DNA from: JALHOQ01 sp038144835 | GTDB taxonomy: Bacteria > Bdellovibrionota > Bdellovibrionia > Bdellovibrionales > UBA1609 | Direction: 5' to 3' | Assembly: GCA_038144835.1 (NCBI GenBank) | Contig: JAYQON010000003.1 | Span: 1-64,000 of the forward strand | Length of the DNA: 64,000 bases | Shown: positions 7,017 through 16,814 of the stretch, in pieces | Position numbering within the stretch: the first letter of the stretch is position 1 | How the letters are laid out: the number at the start of each line of letters is the position of its first letter | Made by a program: the position numbers and the translations under genes | The notes under the pieces: generated by a model | The model's database searches: none | What the model saw: only the letters and a program-made list of their open reading frames with translations | What the model was told of the DNA's origin: nothing

Positions 7017-8910
7017 ACAAGCAGTTTAAATCCAGGCAATGATCAGGAAACGGCCAAAAGCTAGGCCGCTCGACCGGAAGCGGCTGGTTAATCCAGTAGC
7101 CATAAAGATGAGCGCGCTGTCGAAAGAGCTTTGTGGGCACGTGTACGCGTTCATCCATTAAAAAGTGAAGTTGTTTTGGTTCACCAGTAAAAATATTTAA
7201 GGCTAAAGCTTGCTGCAATCTCGCGATGGCTTCCGCGTGACCCTTGTACTCTCGACTTAGCGGTGGAAGAGAGTTCATTGAGTCAAGAAGTTGATCCATA
7301 CAGCTTGAGCGCAAGCGATTTAAATTGGTCATTTCACTCTCTTTGTCAGAGATAAAAGAGCTATGCAGAGTGGGTGCGATTAAGGCCACTCGCGGCCAGT
7401 CATCCTTGGTGAGAAACAGGGAAGTGCCTTGAATAAGATCATACTTTCCGGATCTGGCTTTTTGTTGGAAAATTTTAAGTTGTGGTTCCAAAACAATTTG
7501 AACGCTAATCCCGAGTCTTTCTAAATCTTGTTTGTAAAGATAAAGCATACGGCGATGTAGATCATGGTGGACGAGAATACGAAGGTTAGCTTTTATCTTG
7601 GGATCGGTGGTTGAAACCAGACGCCCATTTACATTTTTATACCCGGCTTGAAAGAGAAGAGACTGGGCGACCAGTAGGCGCTGTCGATGACTTGATTTTG
7701 CCAAGCCCATTTGAGCGTATGATTCAAAGTCTTGTTCAATATTTTCAGGAACCTCGGATCCACATTTGGCAAACGCGGCCTTTGCCTCAGGACTTGGAAT
7801 TCCTTTTGGCTCCATCGCGCTTTGATGCAGCAAGCTTCGTGGACGAGTGAGTCGGCTACCGAAGTAAAGACCATTGATTTGCTCAAAGGGGAAAGCCAAG
7901 ATCACGGCTTGCCGAATTTTCATTTTTTGCAAAAATAGACTCTCAACGTTGAGCAATAACTCCGCCAATGGCGCTCCATTGCCTTTGTAGGGTTCTGCTT
8001 GCATCCCTATGGGGAGGCCTTTTTGGCGTATCTGAGACAAGGTGTGATCAACATAACTCGGATTTTTTTCTTCAAAAATGTGCAGTCGGCCCGATGAGAG
8101 CGCGGCGCGCACGGCATTTTCATCTGGAAATGCGTGGATTTCTATTCCTTGAAAATTAAAAAAGCCATTGCGAACAGGGAGATTTGATCCCCAGTAGTAA
8201 TGGTTTTTTACCAGGGCAACGACGGTACGGCTGGCTCTGTCTAATCGATATGGACCCGTGCCCATGTAGGCCACATCTACGCCTGCGAGATGCGACTGAT
8301 TCTGCAAATGTGCTTTGACAATCTTGATTTGGGCAATTTGCATTATCAGGTCACGTGCCGTTTGACCTTTAACTTTAAAGGCAAAGCGGACGCCATGTCC
8401 GGCGCGACGCACGGATTCTACGGCCTCATTAAAATGAAGCGCATGCATCGGGTGGTCGCGAAGGAAAACTTGGTACGAAAATAAAACATCCTCAGGTGTA
8501 ACTCGATGGCCATCTTGAAACTCGGCGGCTGGATCAAGCTCAAACAAGACATTGGTGAAGTCATCCGAGTAACGAAGTGCGCGCGCAATAAGTGGGTAAA
8601 GCGCTTCGCTGTCGTTGATCGGGTCGCGCAGAAACAGTGACTCAAACAAAAGATCATCGATTTGTTGTGGACGCTGGACAATGCGCCCAAATTTAAATTC
8701 GTACGGGTGTAAACTTTCAATTAAGCCAATATGCGCGAGATGAAGTCGACCTTCTGGACTTAGTCCTGTCACCACTTCTGGAAATTTTTGAGCTTGCGAC
8801 CCCCAGGGAACGGGCTGACCGTAGCGAGAAAAGGTCTCGCTGCGAGTCTCATTCGCCCACGCGATAAAGGAACTCATGAAAATACTTACAATAAATAATA
8901 AAATTTTCAC
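7009..8910 (-). CDS. Extracellular solute-binding protein, family 5 (oligopeptide type)
   Basis: Periplasmic receptor of a peptide-type ABC transporter. Signal peptide at residues 1-19 (ILLFIVSIFMSSFIAWA). The SBP_bac_5 pattern is clear: IDDLLFESLF, LYPLIARALRYSDD, AEFQDGHRVTPEDVLFSY near residue 150, MGTGPYRLDR, and a later KIRQAVILAFPFEQIN section followed by a second lobe with LRILVHHDLHRRML and KARSGKYDLIQG. At 633 aa it is longer than E. coli OppA, as in the YejA-like subgroup. No permease or ATPase genes lie beside it, so it must work with components encoded elsewhere, or serve as a sensor. Same strand as lon, about 100 bp downstream. Confidence 0.88.
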   Translation of the reverse strand: MKILLFIVSIFMSSFIAWANETRSETFSRYGQPVPWGSQAQKFPEVVTGLSPEGRLHLAHIGLIESLHPYEFKFGRIVQRPQQIDDLLFESLFLRDPINDSEALYPLIARALRYSDDFTNVLFELDPAAEFQDGHRVTPEDVLFSYQVFLRDHPMHALHFNEAVESVRRAGHGVRFAFKVKGQTARDLIMQIAQIKIVKAHLQNQSHLAGVDVAYMGTGPYRLDRASRTVVALVKNHYYWGSNLPVRNGFFNFQGIEIHAFPDENAVRAALSSGRLHIFEEKNPSYVDHTLSQIRQKGLPIGMQAEPYKGNGAPLAELLLNVESLFLQKMKIRQAVILAFPFEQINGLYFGSRLTRPRSLLHQSAMEPKGIPSPEAKAAFAKCGSEVPENIEQDFESYAQMGLAKSSHRQRLLVAQSLLFQAGYKNVNGRLVSTTDPKIKANLRILVHHDLHRRMLYLYKQDLERLGISVQIVLEPQLKIFQQKARSGKYDLIQGTSLFLTKDDWPRVALIAPTLHSSFISDKESEMTNLNRLRSSCMDQLLDSMNSLPPLSREYKGHAEAIARLQQALALNIFTGEPKQLHFLMDERVHVPTKLFRQRAHLYGYWINQPLPVERPSFWPFPDHCLDLNCLFR

Positions 8911-9002
8911 ATGAGCTCCAAGCCATCAGAATTATGGAACATTTGATAGGTATTGGAAGCCCACACCAGCAAAATTCACGCCCATCGGCACTGTGCGCCG
9001 AG

Positions 9003-9025
9003 CCCCCCTTAGTTTTAGTGGGGGG
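9003..9025. other. G:C hairpin at the 3' end of lon
   Basis: CCCCCC and GGGGGG form a 6-bp pure G:C stem around an 11-base loop. On the lon strand the stop codon lies in the loop, with a second in-frame TAA two codons later. No T run follows on either strand, so it is not a standard terminator; it may protect the 3' end or mean nothing. Confidence 0.3.
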
Positions 9026-11405
9026 TATCGGGAAATGCTGAGGATGAACGCGGATGTGTTTGCGGTGCTGAATGCCAGTCGGCGGCAGTTATATCGAGAA
9101 TCTGGGTTAAGATTTCTTCAACGGTATCAGCAAAAATAAAGCGCAGACTGTTCTGTACCTCTTGTGGGACATCCTTTAGATCGTGCTCGTTACGTTTGGG
9201 TAAAAGCACCGTTTCAATGCCAGCCCTATGGGCAGCGATCATTTTTTCTTTGATACCTCCCACGGGCATCACAGCTCCTCGCAAAGTGACTTCGCCGGTC
9301 ATGGCGATTTTACTGCTCACTGATCTGTTCAAAATGAGGCTCGCGATCGAAGCCAGCATTGCCACTCCGGCGGAAGGTCCGTCCTTTGGAATGGCACCGG
9401 CGGGAACGTGCAAGTGAACATCTTCGCTTTCATAGGAGAAAGGGGTCCCAGAGGTGTGTCCTATACGAGAGCGCACCAGAGTGAGTGCGATTTGTGCGCT
9501 TTCTCGCATCACATCTCCCAGTTGGCCTGTGAGAAGTAATTGGCCTTTCCCGGGCATACGACTACTTTCGATGTAAAGGATGTCGCCGCCCATGGGTGTC
9601 CATGCAAGACCAGTCACTACGCCAGGCGGATTACTGGGCGCGACACTCTCGTGCCTAAATTTCGCGGGTCCTAGAGCCTCCTCAAGGTGAGGAATGTCGA
9701 TATGTACGGGGACTTCTCCGTTTAAAATTTTTTCTGCGCTGGCGCGGACAAGATTGCCAAGTTGACGTTGAAGCTCGCGCACTCCCGCTTCCCGGGTGTA
9801 AGCGTTGATGACATTGAGCTGAGCTTCTTCGCTAATCTTCCATTGGTCGGCTGTTACTCCGTGTTCATCTAATTGCTTGGGAACCAAATGGGTGCGGGAG
9901 ATGTGCAGCTTTTCAGCGGTGGTGTAACCGCTCAGTGAAATTACCTCCATTCGGTCAAGAAGTGGTGCTGGAATTGAGTCGGTCGTATTCGCCGTTGCGA
10001 TAAAGAAGATTTTTGAGAGATCAAAGGGAACATCTAAGTAGTGATCGAGAAATTTAGAATTTTGCTCCGGGTCTAACACTTCCAGCATGCTGGCGGCAGG
10101 ATCGCCACCCCAACCACGGGTCATCTTGTCAATCTCATCAAGCATAAACACGGGTTTATTTTCTCGCGCACGCTTGATTCCATCTATGATTCTACCCGGT
10201 AAGGCGCCAACATAGGTTCGGCGGTGACCGCGGATTTCAGCATCGTCACGCACACCACCCAAACTCACACGCACAAATTGTCGACCCATAGAGCGAGCGA
10301 TACTTTTGCCCAAACTGGTTTTTCCGACCCCTGGAGGACCAACAAAGAGCAAGATATTGCCCTTTTTTTCTTTAAGTTTCAAAATCGCCAGATGTTGTAG
10401 AATTCTTTTTTTGATTTTTTCGAGCCCATAATGATCCTCGTCCAATATTTTTCGTGCTTGCTCTAAATCGATGGGTGCGCTGGCTCTTCCATTCCACGGC
10501 AGAGCCACTAAAAGATCGAGGTAGTTGCGGATGACGTGGCTCTCTGGTGATTGCTGGCCAACGGCTTCCAGGCGCTGCAACTGTTCGAGAGCGACTTTTT
10601 GAACTTCCTCTGGCATGTCCGCATTTTTAATTTTTTCCTGATAGTCGGAGCCCGATCTAGACCCTCCGTTACTCTCGTCCAGTTCCTCTTGTAGTGTGCG
10701 AATTTGCTCGCGCAGCAGAGCCTCGCGTTGTTGTTTACCAAGTTTGCCGGATAGCTTTTGATTAATTTCTTTTTGTAGTTTCAGTTCTTCGCGGTACTGA
10801 ACCAAGACCTCGAGAAGTGTCAGGAGACGGGCCTTGAGAGAAGTTGTCTCAAGAATTTCTTGTCGTCGACTTAGTTTAATCTCAAGGTTCTGGCTTACCA
10901 TGTGAGTTAGTAATACCGGATCCTCGATAGAGCTTAGTAACGTGGCCAGTTGGTCGCCACTACCGGGAATCAAGGTAAGAACCTCAGTTCCTAATTGCTT
11001 TAGATTAACAGTGAGTGCGCGCAAGGTTTCACCTTCAACATCGATCACTTCCTCCAGAGTTTCGCCGTAGGCACGCAAAAAGTCTGAATTTGAATCGAAA
11101 CGCTCGATGCGAAAGCGCTGTTCTCCGGTGACGATAACTTGATAGGCGCGCTCTGAGGATCCCTCATGTCGTTCAATACGTGCAAGCACTCCGACTCTAA
11201 AAAGATCGTCTGGCCCTGGTTCAGAGCCAGTGAGTTCACGTTTTTGCGTGGCAAGAATGACCCACGGTGACGATTGATTGAGTGCATATTCTAAAGCTAA
11301 ACAGCTGCGTGGGCGGCCAACCACAATCGGTACAGTCTGACCTGGAAAGAGCAACATGTTGCGCATGGGAATAACTGGTGTTGGCTGCAAGGGTAGAGTT
11401 TTCAT
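9015..11405 (-). CDS. lon: ATP-dependent Lon protease
   Basis: Cytoplasmic AAA+ serine protease that degrades misfolded and regulatory proteins. Full length (796 aa). Domains in order: N-terminal LON substrate domain (from LQPTPVIPMRNMLLFPGQ), a coiled-coil section (LREQIRTLQEELDE), the AAA+ module with Walker A GPPGVGKTSLGKS near residue 355 and Walker B FMLDEIDKM, and the protease domain with the catalytic serine in KDGPSAGVAM (about residue 680) and lysine in VGGIKEKMIAAHRAG. The last ~20 residues, rich in Ser/Pro/His, extend beyond the usual end. No clear ribosome binding site precedes the ATG. It lies between a nucleoside permease and a peptide-binding protein, all on the minus strand. 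Confidence 0.97.
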   Translation of the reverse strand: MKTLPLQPTPVIPMRNMLLFPGQTVPIVVGRPRSCLALEYALNQSSPWVILATQKRELTGSEPGPDDLFRVGVLARIERHEGSSERAYQVIVTGEQRFRIERFDSNSDFLRAYGETLEEVIDVEGETLRALTVNLKQLGTEVLTLIPGSGDQLATLLSSIEDPVLLTHMVSQNLEIKLSRRQEILETTSLKARLLTLLEVLVQYREELKLQKEINQKLSGKLGKQQREALLREQIRTLQEELDESNGGSRSGSDYQEKIKNADMPEEVQKVALEQLQRLEAVGQQSPESHVIRNYLDLLVALPWNGRASAPIDLEQARKILDEDHYGLEKIKKRILQHLAILKLKEKKGNILLFVGPPGVGKTSLGKSIARSMGRQFVRVSLGGVRDDAEIRGHRRTYVGALPGRIIDGIKRARENKPVFMLDEIDKMTRGWGGDPAASMLEVLDPEQNSKFLDHYLDVPFDLSKIFFIATANTTDSIPAPLLDRMEVISLSGYTTAEKLHISRTHLVPKQLDEHGVTADQWKISEEAQLNVINAYTREAGVRELQRQLGNLVRASAEKILNGEVPVHIDIPHLEEALGPAKFRHESVAPSNPPGVVTGLAWTPMGGDILYIESSRMPGKGQLLLTGQLGDVMRESAQIALTLVRSRIGHTSGTPFSYESEDVHLHVPAGAIPKDGPSAGVAMLASIASLILNRSVSSKIAMTGEVTLRGAVMPVGGIKEKMIAAHRAGIETVLLPKRNEHDLKDVPQEVQNSLRFIFADTVEEILTQILDITAADWHSAPQTHPRSSSAFPDTPH

Positions 11406-11457
11406 AGATTGAATGTGAAGCCCGACTTCTCGCTGTCAAGGCAGCTGCAGTTCTGAT

Positions 11458-12759
11458 CTATAAAAACAAACCCACCACGGCAGCGGTCATCAATGAAGCC
11501 AATGTTCCTCCGATCACGGCACGCCAGCCTAAGCGCGCAAGATCAGATCTACGAGCAGGTGCTAACGGGGCAATGCCACCAATTTGGATGGCAATAGAGG
11601 CGAAATTGGCAAATCCGCTCAAGGCGTAGCTGAGTAAAATAAAACTACGTTCGCTCAATTTGCTGCCAAGTTCAGACAGATGAACATACGCTACGAATTC
11701 ATTAAGCACAGTTTTTTCGCCAAGAAGAGCACCGGCTAAAAATACGTCTTGCGAGGGGATGCCCACGCACCAAGCTATGGGTGCGAAAAACAATCCTAAA
11801 ATCATTTGTAAAGACAAACGCACAGGTTGCTCTCCTCGCAAGCCCTCAGGAACTAGGGTCGCACCCCAATTGGCGAATCCTATCAAGTCGCCAAAGCTTC
11901 CCAAGATCGAGTTCACCATTGCGATCAAGGCAATAAAGGCAATGAGCATTGCGGCCACATTCAAAGCGAGTGTCAATCCCTCGCTGGCGCCACTGGCGGC
12001 GGCATCAATAATATTGGCGTGTGGACTCTTATCTGCCTCTTTGGGAATACGGCCGTAAGTTTCCGGAGTCTGTGTTTCGGGAATTAGAATTTTGGCGATC
12101 AAAAGACCTGCGGGAGCGCTCAAGATGCTGGCCGTGAGTAAATGTCCAGCAATATCGGGAATACGATCACGTAGCAGTCCGACATAAGCCGCCAGCACTC
12201 CCCCTGCGGTATTGGCCATCCCGCCAACCATGACACACAGGAGTTCACTACGAGTCATGCCGGGCATGAATGGCTTTATAATCAAAGGGGCCTCGGTTTG
12301 CCCTACAAAAATATTCGCGGCGCTGGCCAGAGTTTCTGCACCCGAAGTCTTCATGGTTTTTTGCATCACCACAGCGAATGCATGGGTTATTTTTTGCATA
12401 ACCCCCAAGTGATACAGTACTGACATGAGAGCACCGATAAAAATGATTGTCGGCAGCACCTGAACGGCAAGAATAAAACCAAAAGTCTTGTTGTCGAGCA
12501 AATTGCCAAAAACAAAGCGACTTCCTTCGAGAGTAAAATCGATGGTGGCGTTGATGGCATTATTAGCAGCTTCAAAAACAAAGAAAAGCGGACCAGAAAT
12601 TCCCAGGGCAGGAACGCCTAAGACAATCACGCAGAAAACCATTTGCAGAATCACACCCCAAATCACCAGGCGAAAAGGAAACTGGTCGCGTCGCTCGGAA
12701 GCCAACCATGCAAGACCTAGCAAAACGAGAATGCCAAAGATTGAAAATAGACGTTCCAT
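11458..12759 (-). CDS. Concentrative nucleoside transporter (NupC/CNT family)
   Basis: Inner-membrane symporter that imports nucleosides with H+ or Na+. The diagnostic segment NIFVGQTEAPLIIKPFM-x-x-MTRSELLCVMVGGMANTAGGVLAAYVG is present mid-protein, along with many hydrophobic segments (IFGILVLLGLAWLA, LAVQVLPTIIFIGALMSVLYHLG, MLIAFIALIAMV, FILLSYALSGFANFASIAIQIGG). The frame is open to an ATG at 12843, but ATG 12759 begins MERLFSIFGILVLL, matching family N-termini, and removes 28 non-conserved polar residues; neither has a clear ribosome binding site. Divergent from the Cys/Gly-rich secreted protein gene. Substrate range cannot be read from sequence. Confidence 0.88.
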   Translation of the reverse strand: MERLFSIFGILVLLGLAWLASERRDQFPFRLVIWGVILQMVFCVIVLGVPALGISGPLFFVFEAANNAINATIDFTLEGSRFVFGNLLDNKTFGFILAVQVLPTIIFIGALMSVLYHLGVMQKITHAFAVVMQKTMKTSGAETLASAANIFVGQTEAPLIIKPFMPGMTRSELLCVMVGGMANTAGGVLAAYVGLLRDRIPDIAGHLLTASILSAPAGLLIAKILIPETQTPETYGRIPKEADKSPHANIIDAAASGASEGLTLALNVAAMLIAFIALIAMVNSILGSFGDLIGFANWGATLVPEGLRGEQPVRLSLQMILGLFFAPIAWCVGIPSQDVFLAGALLGEKTVLNEFVAYVHLSELGSKLSERSFILLSYALSGFANFASIAIQIGGIAPLAPARRSDLARLGWRAVIGGTLASLMTAAVVGLFL

Positions 12760-12871
12760 GAGGCTCGCGACTTTAGAACGAATTGATCTCTTCGTCACCA
12801 AACAAAGTGTCTCATTTTGAGTCACTGTCTCAACTAAAGTCATAGGTAAAAGTGTCCGATATGTACCTCGT

Positions 12872-14302
12872 ATGCGATTGAAGCCATGGTCCCTCTACCG
12901 ATTAGCTCTCGCCATCTCATTGGCACAAAGTCCGATATTTATTGAAACGGCCCAGGCGGCCTGTTTGACCGCTAAGTTTGATAAACAATGTCCCGCTCCT
13001 AGTGGAGCGAGTTTTGCCGCTGGCGGGGGTGGTGTTGCTGCGGGGGCCGGCCAACTAGTTGGTGTTGCTGCGGCTCAGGGCGCAAGTCACGCAGCCTATG
13101 CAGCCAAATGCCGTAAGGCCTATGAGAGTTGCACAACTCAATGTAAAGAAGATTCAAGCCGTTGCCAAAAGTACCAAACTCGTGCGGAGGCAGGTGATGG
13201 AGCTGCTCAGCAGGCGGGAGAAGCGGAAAAAGGTGCGAATAAAACTGGCGAGGCCTCTGGCAGTATGGACCCCATGGCTGCAGGTCTCTTAGGTGCTCTT
13301 GCTGGAATGGCCGGTGCGATGATGGCGCAAAAAAATAAGAAAAAAGAAGAACCCGTGTATGACGGGGCTTTGCAAGCTAATGGTACCATCGATTGCAGCA
13401 AAGCTGATGCTTATGATTACAGCGCTTGTAACGACCACATGTTGACCATGTGTTCAAACAATATGGACGATACTCGCTGCCAGCCTTTTTCAGCCCGTTA
13501 TTGCGGTGGTGGTGGGTTGGCTTCTTCACCCGGAGGGATGGTGGCCGGTAACCCTGCTATAATTGTGGGTGCGGTGGGCGAGGGTGCGGGTTCGCGTTAT
13601 TGTAAAAAGCTTCTTGCTTGGAACTTCTGTAAAACTGGTGGAACGGAACGATGTCCAAGCTGTTTACAACTGATGAATGAGCTCTCCACCACCTGCCAGT
13701 CAAATCCAGTGCTATGCATGGCGCAGAATTCGCCTGAGCAGACAGCTATGGCCAGGCAAACCTGCCCCGGCGACCCCATTTTTTCTGATCCAGCTTATGT
13801 AGCAGGCGGTGGTGGCGCTAACGTGTCGGTGAATAATTCAAATCTTCCTCCGCCCGTATTGCCTCAGCAAGATGGACTCATCTCCAATCTGCAAATGCCG
13901 GTAACCGGTACGAACACCTCGGGCGCGGCCGGAGGTGGGGTCAGCAGCGGTTTAGTTTCTGGTGGAGCAGTGGTCAGTGGCGTGTCTGCCAACACGGGGG
14001 GAGTTTCTACCTTTTCCACGGCCTCTGCAGACTTGTCTGCGGGCCGAGCGGCGCGAGAAGCCTACGTCAAAAGTGGGTATGGGGCGGGAGCAGCAGGGGG
14101 CTCGGGCTCTGGAACTGGAACTGCAGCTAAGGGTTTTGGCAGTGGCAATTTTCATTTTGCTGGAGGCGAAAAGGAGAGAGTTGCGCATGGTTCTGGACCG
14201 GCCCCCGATGTGCAAGGTCGCTTTGGTCCAAGTGTTTTTTCAGTGGGAACGCAAGCATTACGGGCACGCTGCGAGGCGGGCAAATTGCTTAACTGTCCGT
14301 GA
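12872..14302 (+). CDS. Secreted Cys- and Gly-rich protein of unknown function
   Basis: A signal peptide (MRLKPWSLYRLALAISL, cut near ETAQAA) leads into a mature protein with some twenty cysteines. Three zones can be seen: residues 30-130, Ala/Gly-rich with a Cys cluster (CRKAYESCTTQCKEDSSRC); a Gly/Ala/Met hydrophobic stretch (MAAGLLGALAGMAGAMMA) followed by KNKKKEE, which could be a membrane helix; and a second Cys-rich zone (CSKADAYDYSACNDHMLTMC, CKTGGTERCPSCLQLMNEL). The C-terminal third is low-complexity Gly/Ser/Ala. Many disulfides suggest a periplasmic or surface location. I recognise no domain. It stands alone, divergent from the nucleoside permease. Confidence 0.75.
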   Translation: MRLKPWSLYRLALAISLAQSPIFIETAQAACLTAKFDKQCPAPSGASFAAGGGGVAAGAGQLVGVAAAQGASHAAYAAKCRKAYESCTTQCKEDSSRCQKYQTRAEAGDGAAQQAGEAEKGANKTGEASGSMDPMAAGLLGALAGMAGAMMAQKNKKKEEPVYDGALQANGTIDCSKADAYDYSACNDHMLTMCSNNMDDTRCQPFSARYCGGGGLASSPGGMVAGNPAIIVGAVGEGAGSRYCKKLLAWNFCKTGGTERCPSCLQLMNELSTTCQSNPVLCMAQNSPEQTAMARQTCPGDPIFSDPAYVAGGGGANVSVNNSNLPPPVLPQQDGLISNLQMPVTGTNTSGAAGGGVSSGLVSGGAVVSGVSANTGGVSTFSTASADLSAGRAAREAYVKSGYGAGAAGGSGSGTGTAAKGFGSGNFHFAGGEKERVAHGSGPAPDVQGRFGPSVFSVGTQALRARCEAGKLLNCP

Positions 14303-14311
14303 GTAGACCGT

Positions 14312-14854
14312 TTACGGGCTGGCTGCGGTGTAAATGGCGTTGAGCTCCCCATCAATAGCATCAGCGAGTGTCTTTGCAATCTCTGGTGAGTTGATCTTGT
14401 AAGGGCGGGGCTGGTTGGGTCCAGTTAAAACCCACTGCTGGAGTGGAGTTTTGTCAAATTCCTCTAAGAAGTTCTCCAAGGGTGTTAGGTCCGCATACTG
14501 AAAATACTTATTTTTAAAGTACTCCCAGCTATTGTTATGAATTCGCGCTCTCCAAATTTGGATGGTTTGTACAATCGCACTTCTGATGGCTGCGCGGTAA
14601 GCTTCAAGATGTTCATAGCGAATAGTTTTTTTGTGCAGTCGGCGACAAACGTTGGAGCCCGAACCGCTTTCGCCGCAGAAATCGATACGCACAAACCCCA
14701 TGGCTCGATTGTAATGGGTGAGCAAGTAACTCCCACTCCAAGTTTCAAGCAAGTGCAGGCGAGTGTGTCCATCTTGATCAAAAAAGCGCCCATTTTGAGC
14801 TTGGGCTTGTAAACTGAAACCTAAAAAAAGAAGAGCGCTCAAAAAACTACGCAT
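14312..14854 (-). CDS. Exported protein of unknown function
   Basis: The frame extends to 14911, but ATG 14854 begins MRSFLSALLFLGFSLQAQAQ, a textbook signal peptide, so the preceding 19 residues are probably untranslated; no strong ribosome binding site decides it. The mature ~160-aa protein is mixed alpha/beta with aromatic-rich stretches (LLETWSGSYLLTHYNRAMGFVRIDF) and two cysteines (FCGESGSGSNVC) that could form a disulfide. No family is recognised. It lies between the Cys/Gly-rich protein (convergent, 9 bp away) and a trypsin-like protease on the same strand. Confidence 0.65.
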   Translation of the reverse strand: MRSFLSALLFLGFSLQAQAQNGRFFDQDGHTRLHLLETWSGSYLLTHYNRAMGFVRIDFCGESGSGSNVCRRLHKKTIRYEHLEAYRAAIRSAIVQTIQIWRARIHNNSWEYFKNKYFQYADLTPLENFLEEFDKTPLQQWVLTGPNQPRPYKINSPEIAKTLADAIDGELNAIYTAASP

Positions 14855-14956
14855 ATCAGTGACTTGTTCAATCTTGAGGCCAAGACCAGTTGGCAGCGTA
14901 ATGAAGCCCACGATCTTAAAAATTTACTATTTACCAAAGAGTGACAATTTTTGGTT

Positions 14957-15817
14957 CTAATCCAAAAAGGGAAGCACTCGTTCGATCAATGTAACATCTT
15001 CTCCCCGGCAGGTTTGGTTGTCGCAGTGGTTAGAAATTCGACAACCGTCTTTGAAAGTAAAATCCATCTCTCCGCGCACCAAAATGCCCTCGATCAAACC
15101 TGTCACAGAGTTGAATACGGCGGAACCGGAATTGCCCCCATAGGTATCCAGATTCGCAACCAAGTGTTCCGTTTGAACACTGCGCACGTAGGCGCCTCCG
15201 GCAATTTTGAGCGGGAGTCCAGCAGGGTGTCCCATCACGCTTAGACTAGCTCCGGCTTCGATGCGACCTTGTCGGCGCAGGTCCAGAGGTGGCACCGAGG
15301 TGACCGGGCGATCCAAACGTGCGACGGCAAAATCTTCGCCGGCAGGATTGGCAACTGAGTGGATGAGCTGCTTACAACTGTAAACCTCTTGGGTGAGTAC
15401 TTGTCGAGGCAGAGTCCCTTCGGAGTCGACACGAAATCCAAAAACAAACTTCGTTGCCTCGCAGTTGGCTTGGGACCGGACGCAATGGCCGGCCGTCACA
15501 ATCAAATCTGGTGTAACCAGAAATCCCGAGCAAAAGGCGGCCGTTTCTTGTGAGAAGAAAGGCTCACTCGTGCACAATCCCATGCTTTGCCCGTAGGACA
15601 CTGTTTTGATCTGCGTCCACAGCCCTTGATTTTCTAGGTTAGAAGCGCGAATCAGGGCCACGGTACTTTCTGAAAGTTTTTTTGAAGCCTCGTCTGCTTG
15701 ATAATAATCAAGGCGATCATCATCTCCGTAAATGACTGTAGGACGCACCGCCAGGGCTTGCTGAACCAAGAGAGCCGGAATAAAAAAGAAGCTGATAAGA
15801 GTTAACCGGCGCAACAT
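14957..15817 (-). CDS. Secreted trypsin-like serine protease (S1)
   Basis: Signal peptide MLRRLTLISFFFIPALLVQQALA. The catalytic triad is intact: His in VTAGHCV near residue 112, Asp in GEDFAVARLDRPV, and Ser in YGGNSGSAVF. Preceding FCSGFLVTPDLIVTAGHC is typical of V8/glutamyl-endopeptidase-like members of the chymotrypsin clan. Several cysteines, including a C-terminal pair region (CRISNHCDNQTC), imply disulfides and an extracytoplasmic site. Such enzymes are numerous in predatory lineages, where a role in digesting prey protein is plausible but not shown. It starts 100 bp from the divergent methyltransferase gene. Confidence 0.9.
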   Translation of the reverse strand: MLRRLTLISFFFIPALLVQQALAVRPTVIYGDDDRLDYYQADEASKKLSESTVALIRASNLENQGLWTQIKTVSYGQSMGLCTSEPFFSQETAAFCSGFLVTPDLIVTAGHCVRSQANCEATKFVFGFRVDSEGTLPRQVLTQEVYSCKQLIHSVANPAGEDFAVARLDRPVTSVPPLDLRRQGRIEAGASLSVMGHPAGLPLKIAGGAYVRSVQTEHLVANLDTYGGNSGSAVFNSVTGLIEGILVRGEMDFTFKDGCRISNHCDNQTCRGEDVTLIERVLPFLD

Positions 15818-15995
15818 ACTAAACCCTCCCCAAGACTGGATTTCGGTCGAGCGCCTTTGTAGAGCGCTGAACGAACCAATGATGAGGGACTATCGGCGAG
15901 CGTTTTAAAAAACTTGTTTGGGACTGATAAAATCCGGGCCTAGGTTTGTGCTGGTGACTCAATTTCAAACGATCAATACGAAAGCGGGTGCGTTT

Positions 15996-16814
15996 GTGAA
16001 GAAGGTAAGCCGAGCGCAGAAAAATCGAGATGGTGAGAATGATTTCAATGAATACTTTGGAGCTCTTTATGGTGAGCGTTGGGAAACTTTGAAACAATCT
16101 CTCCGAGTCGAGGGACCAAAAGAAAATCTACACAACCCTTTTTCTAGCGGCCTTCAAGGCTATGCATTAGATCCTGCATCATTGGTTCCTGTGCGTCACC
16201 TTAGGGCTGAGGCAGGTCAATCGATTGCTGATTTTTGTGCCAGCCCGGGGGGTAAACTCATTGCTTCCATCTTCGCTCTTAAAGGCGAGGCGTATTGGTT
16301 TAGCAATGACCTTTCAAGTGCCCGGGTGGCCAGATTAAAAGCCGTCTTACACGATTGTGTTCCCTCCGCTGTTCTTAGTCGGATTAAGGTATTCCATGGA
16401 GATGCCAGTCGTTGGGCTTTTAAATTCAGAGAAAGTTTTGATCGTATTCTTGTGGATGCTCCCTGTTCAGGAGAACGGCATTTGCTAAATTCGCCCAAAG
16501 AGCTCGGGCGTTGGTCGCTCACGGGTTCAAAGCGCTTGGCTGTGCGCCAAAACGCTTTATTGTGTGCGGCTATAGATTGTGTAAAGCCTGGTGGCAGGGT
16601 GGTGTATTCGACGTGCTCAATTTCTGATGTTGAAAATGACGGAGTCATTGAACGTTTGCTGAAAAGTCGTATGGATCAATTTGAGATTATTCCCGTGCTG
16701 GGTGAAACGAGCGGTGAGGCTACACGTCATGGTTGGATTTTACTACCCGATCGAGCTGGATGCGGGCCGATTTACTTTTCGGTGTTAAGAAAAAAAGCGG
16801 CAGTCTCAAATTGA
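15996..16814 (+). CDS. RNA cytosine-C5 methyltransferase (RsmB/RsmF/NSUN type)
   Basis: SAM-dependent m5C methyltransferase acting on rRNA or tRNA. Motif I ADFCASPGGK binds SAM; motif IV VDAPCSGER and motif VI VVYSTCSISDVEND each provide one of the two conserved cysteines, one catalytic and one for product release. The usual N-terminal RNA-binding extension is short or absent. The frame is open from a TTG at 15918; GTG 15996 is preferred because conserved-looking sequence begins soon after (NDFNEYFGALYGERW), but the start is uncertain, as no site has a good Shine-Dalgarno sequence. The target base cannot be told. Confidence 0.85.
   Translation: MKKVSRAQKNRDGENDFNEYFGALYGERWETLKQSLRVEGPKENLHNPFSSGLQGYALDPASLVPVRHLRAEAGQSIADFCASPGGKLIASIFALKGEAYWFSNDLSSARVARLKAVLHDCVPSAVLSRIKVFHGDASRWAFKFRESFDRILVDAPCSGERHLLNSPKELGRWSLTGSKRLAVRQNALLCAAIDCVKPGGRVVYSTCSISDVENDGVIERLLKSRMDQFEIIPVLGETSGEATRHGWILLPDRAGCGPIYFSVLRKKAAVSN

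Noticed and set aside
9003..9025. C6/G6 hairpin at the lon stop as a rho-independent terminator
   Set aside because: No T run follows on either strand; kept only as a low-confidence structure.
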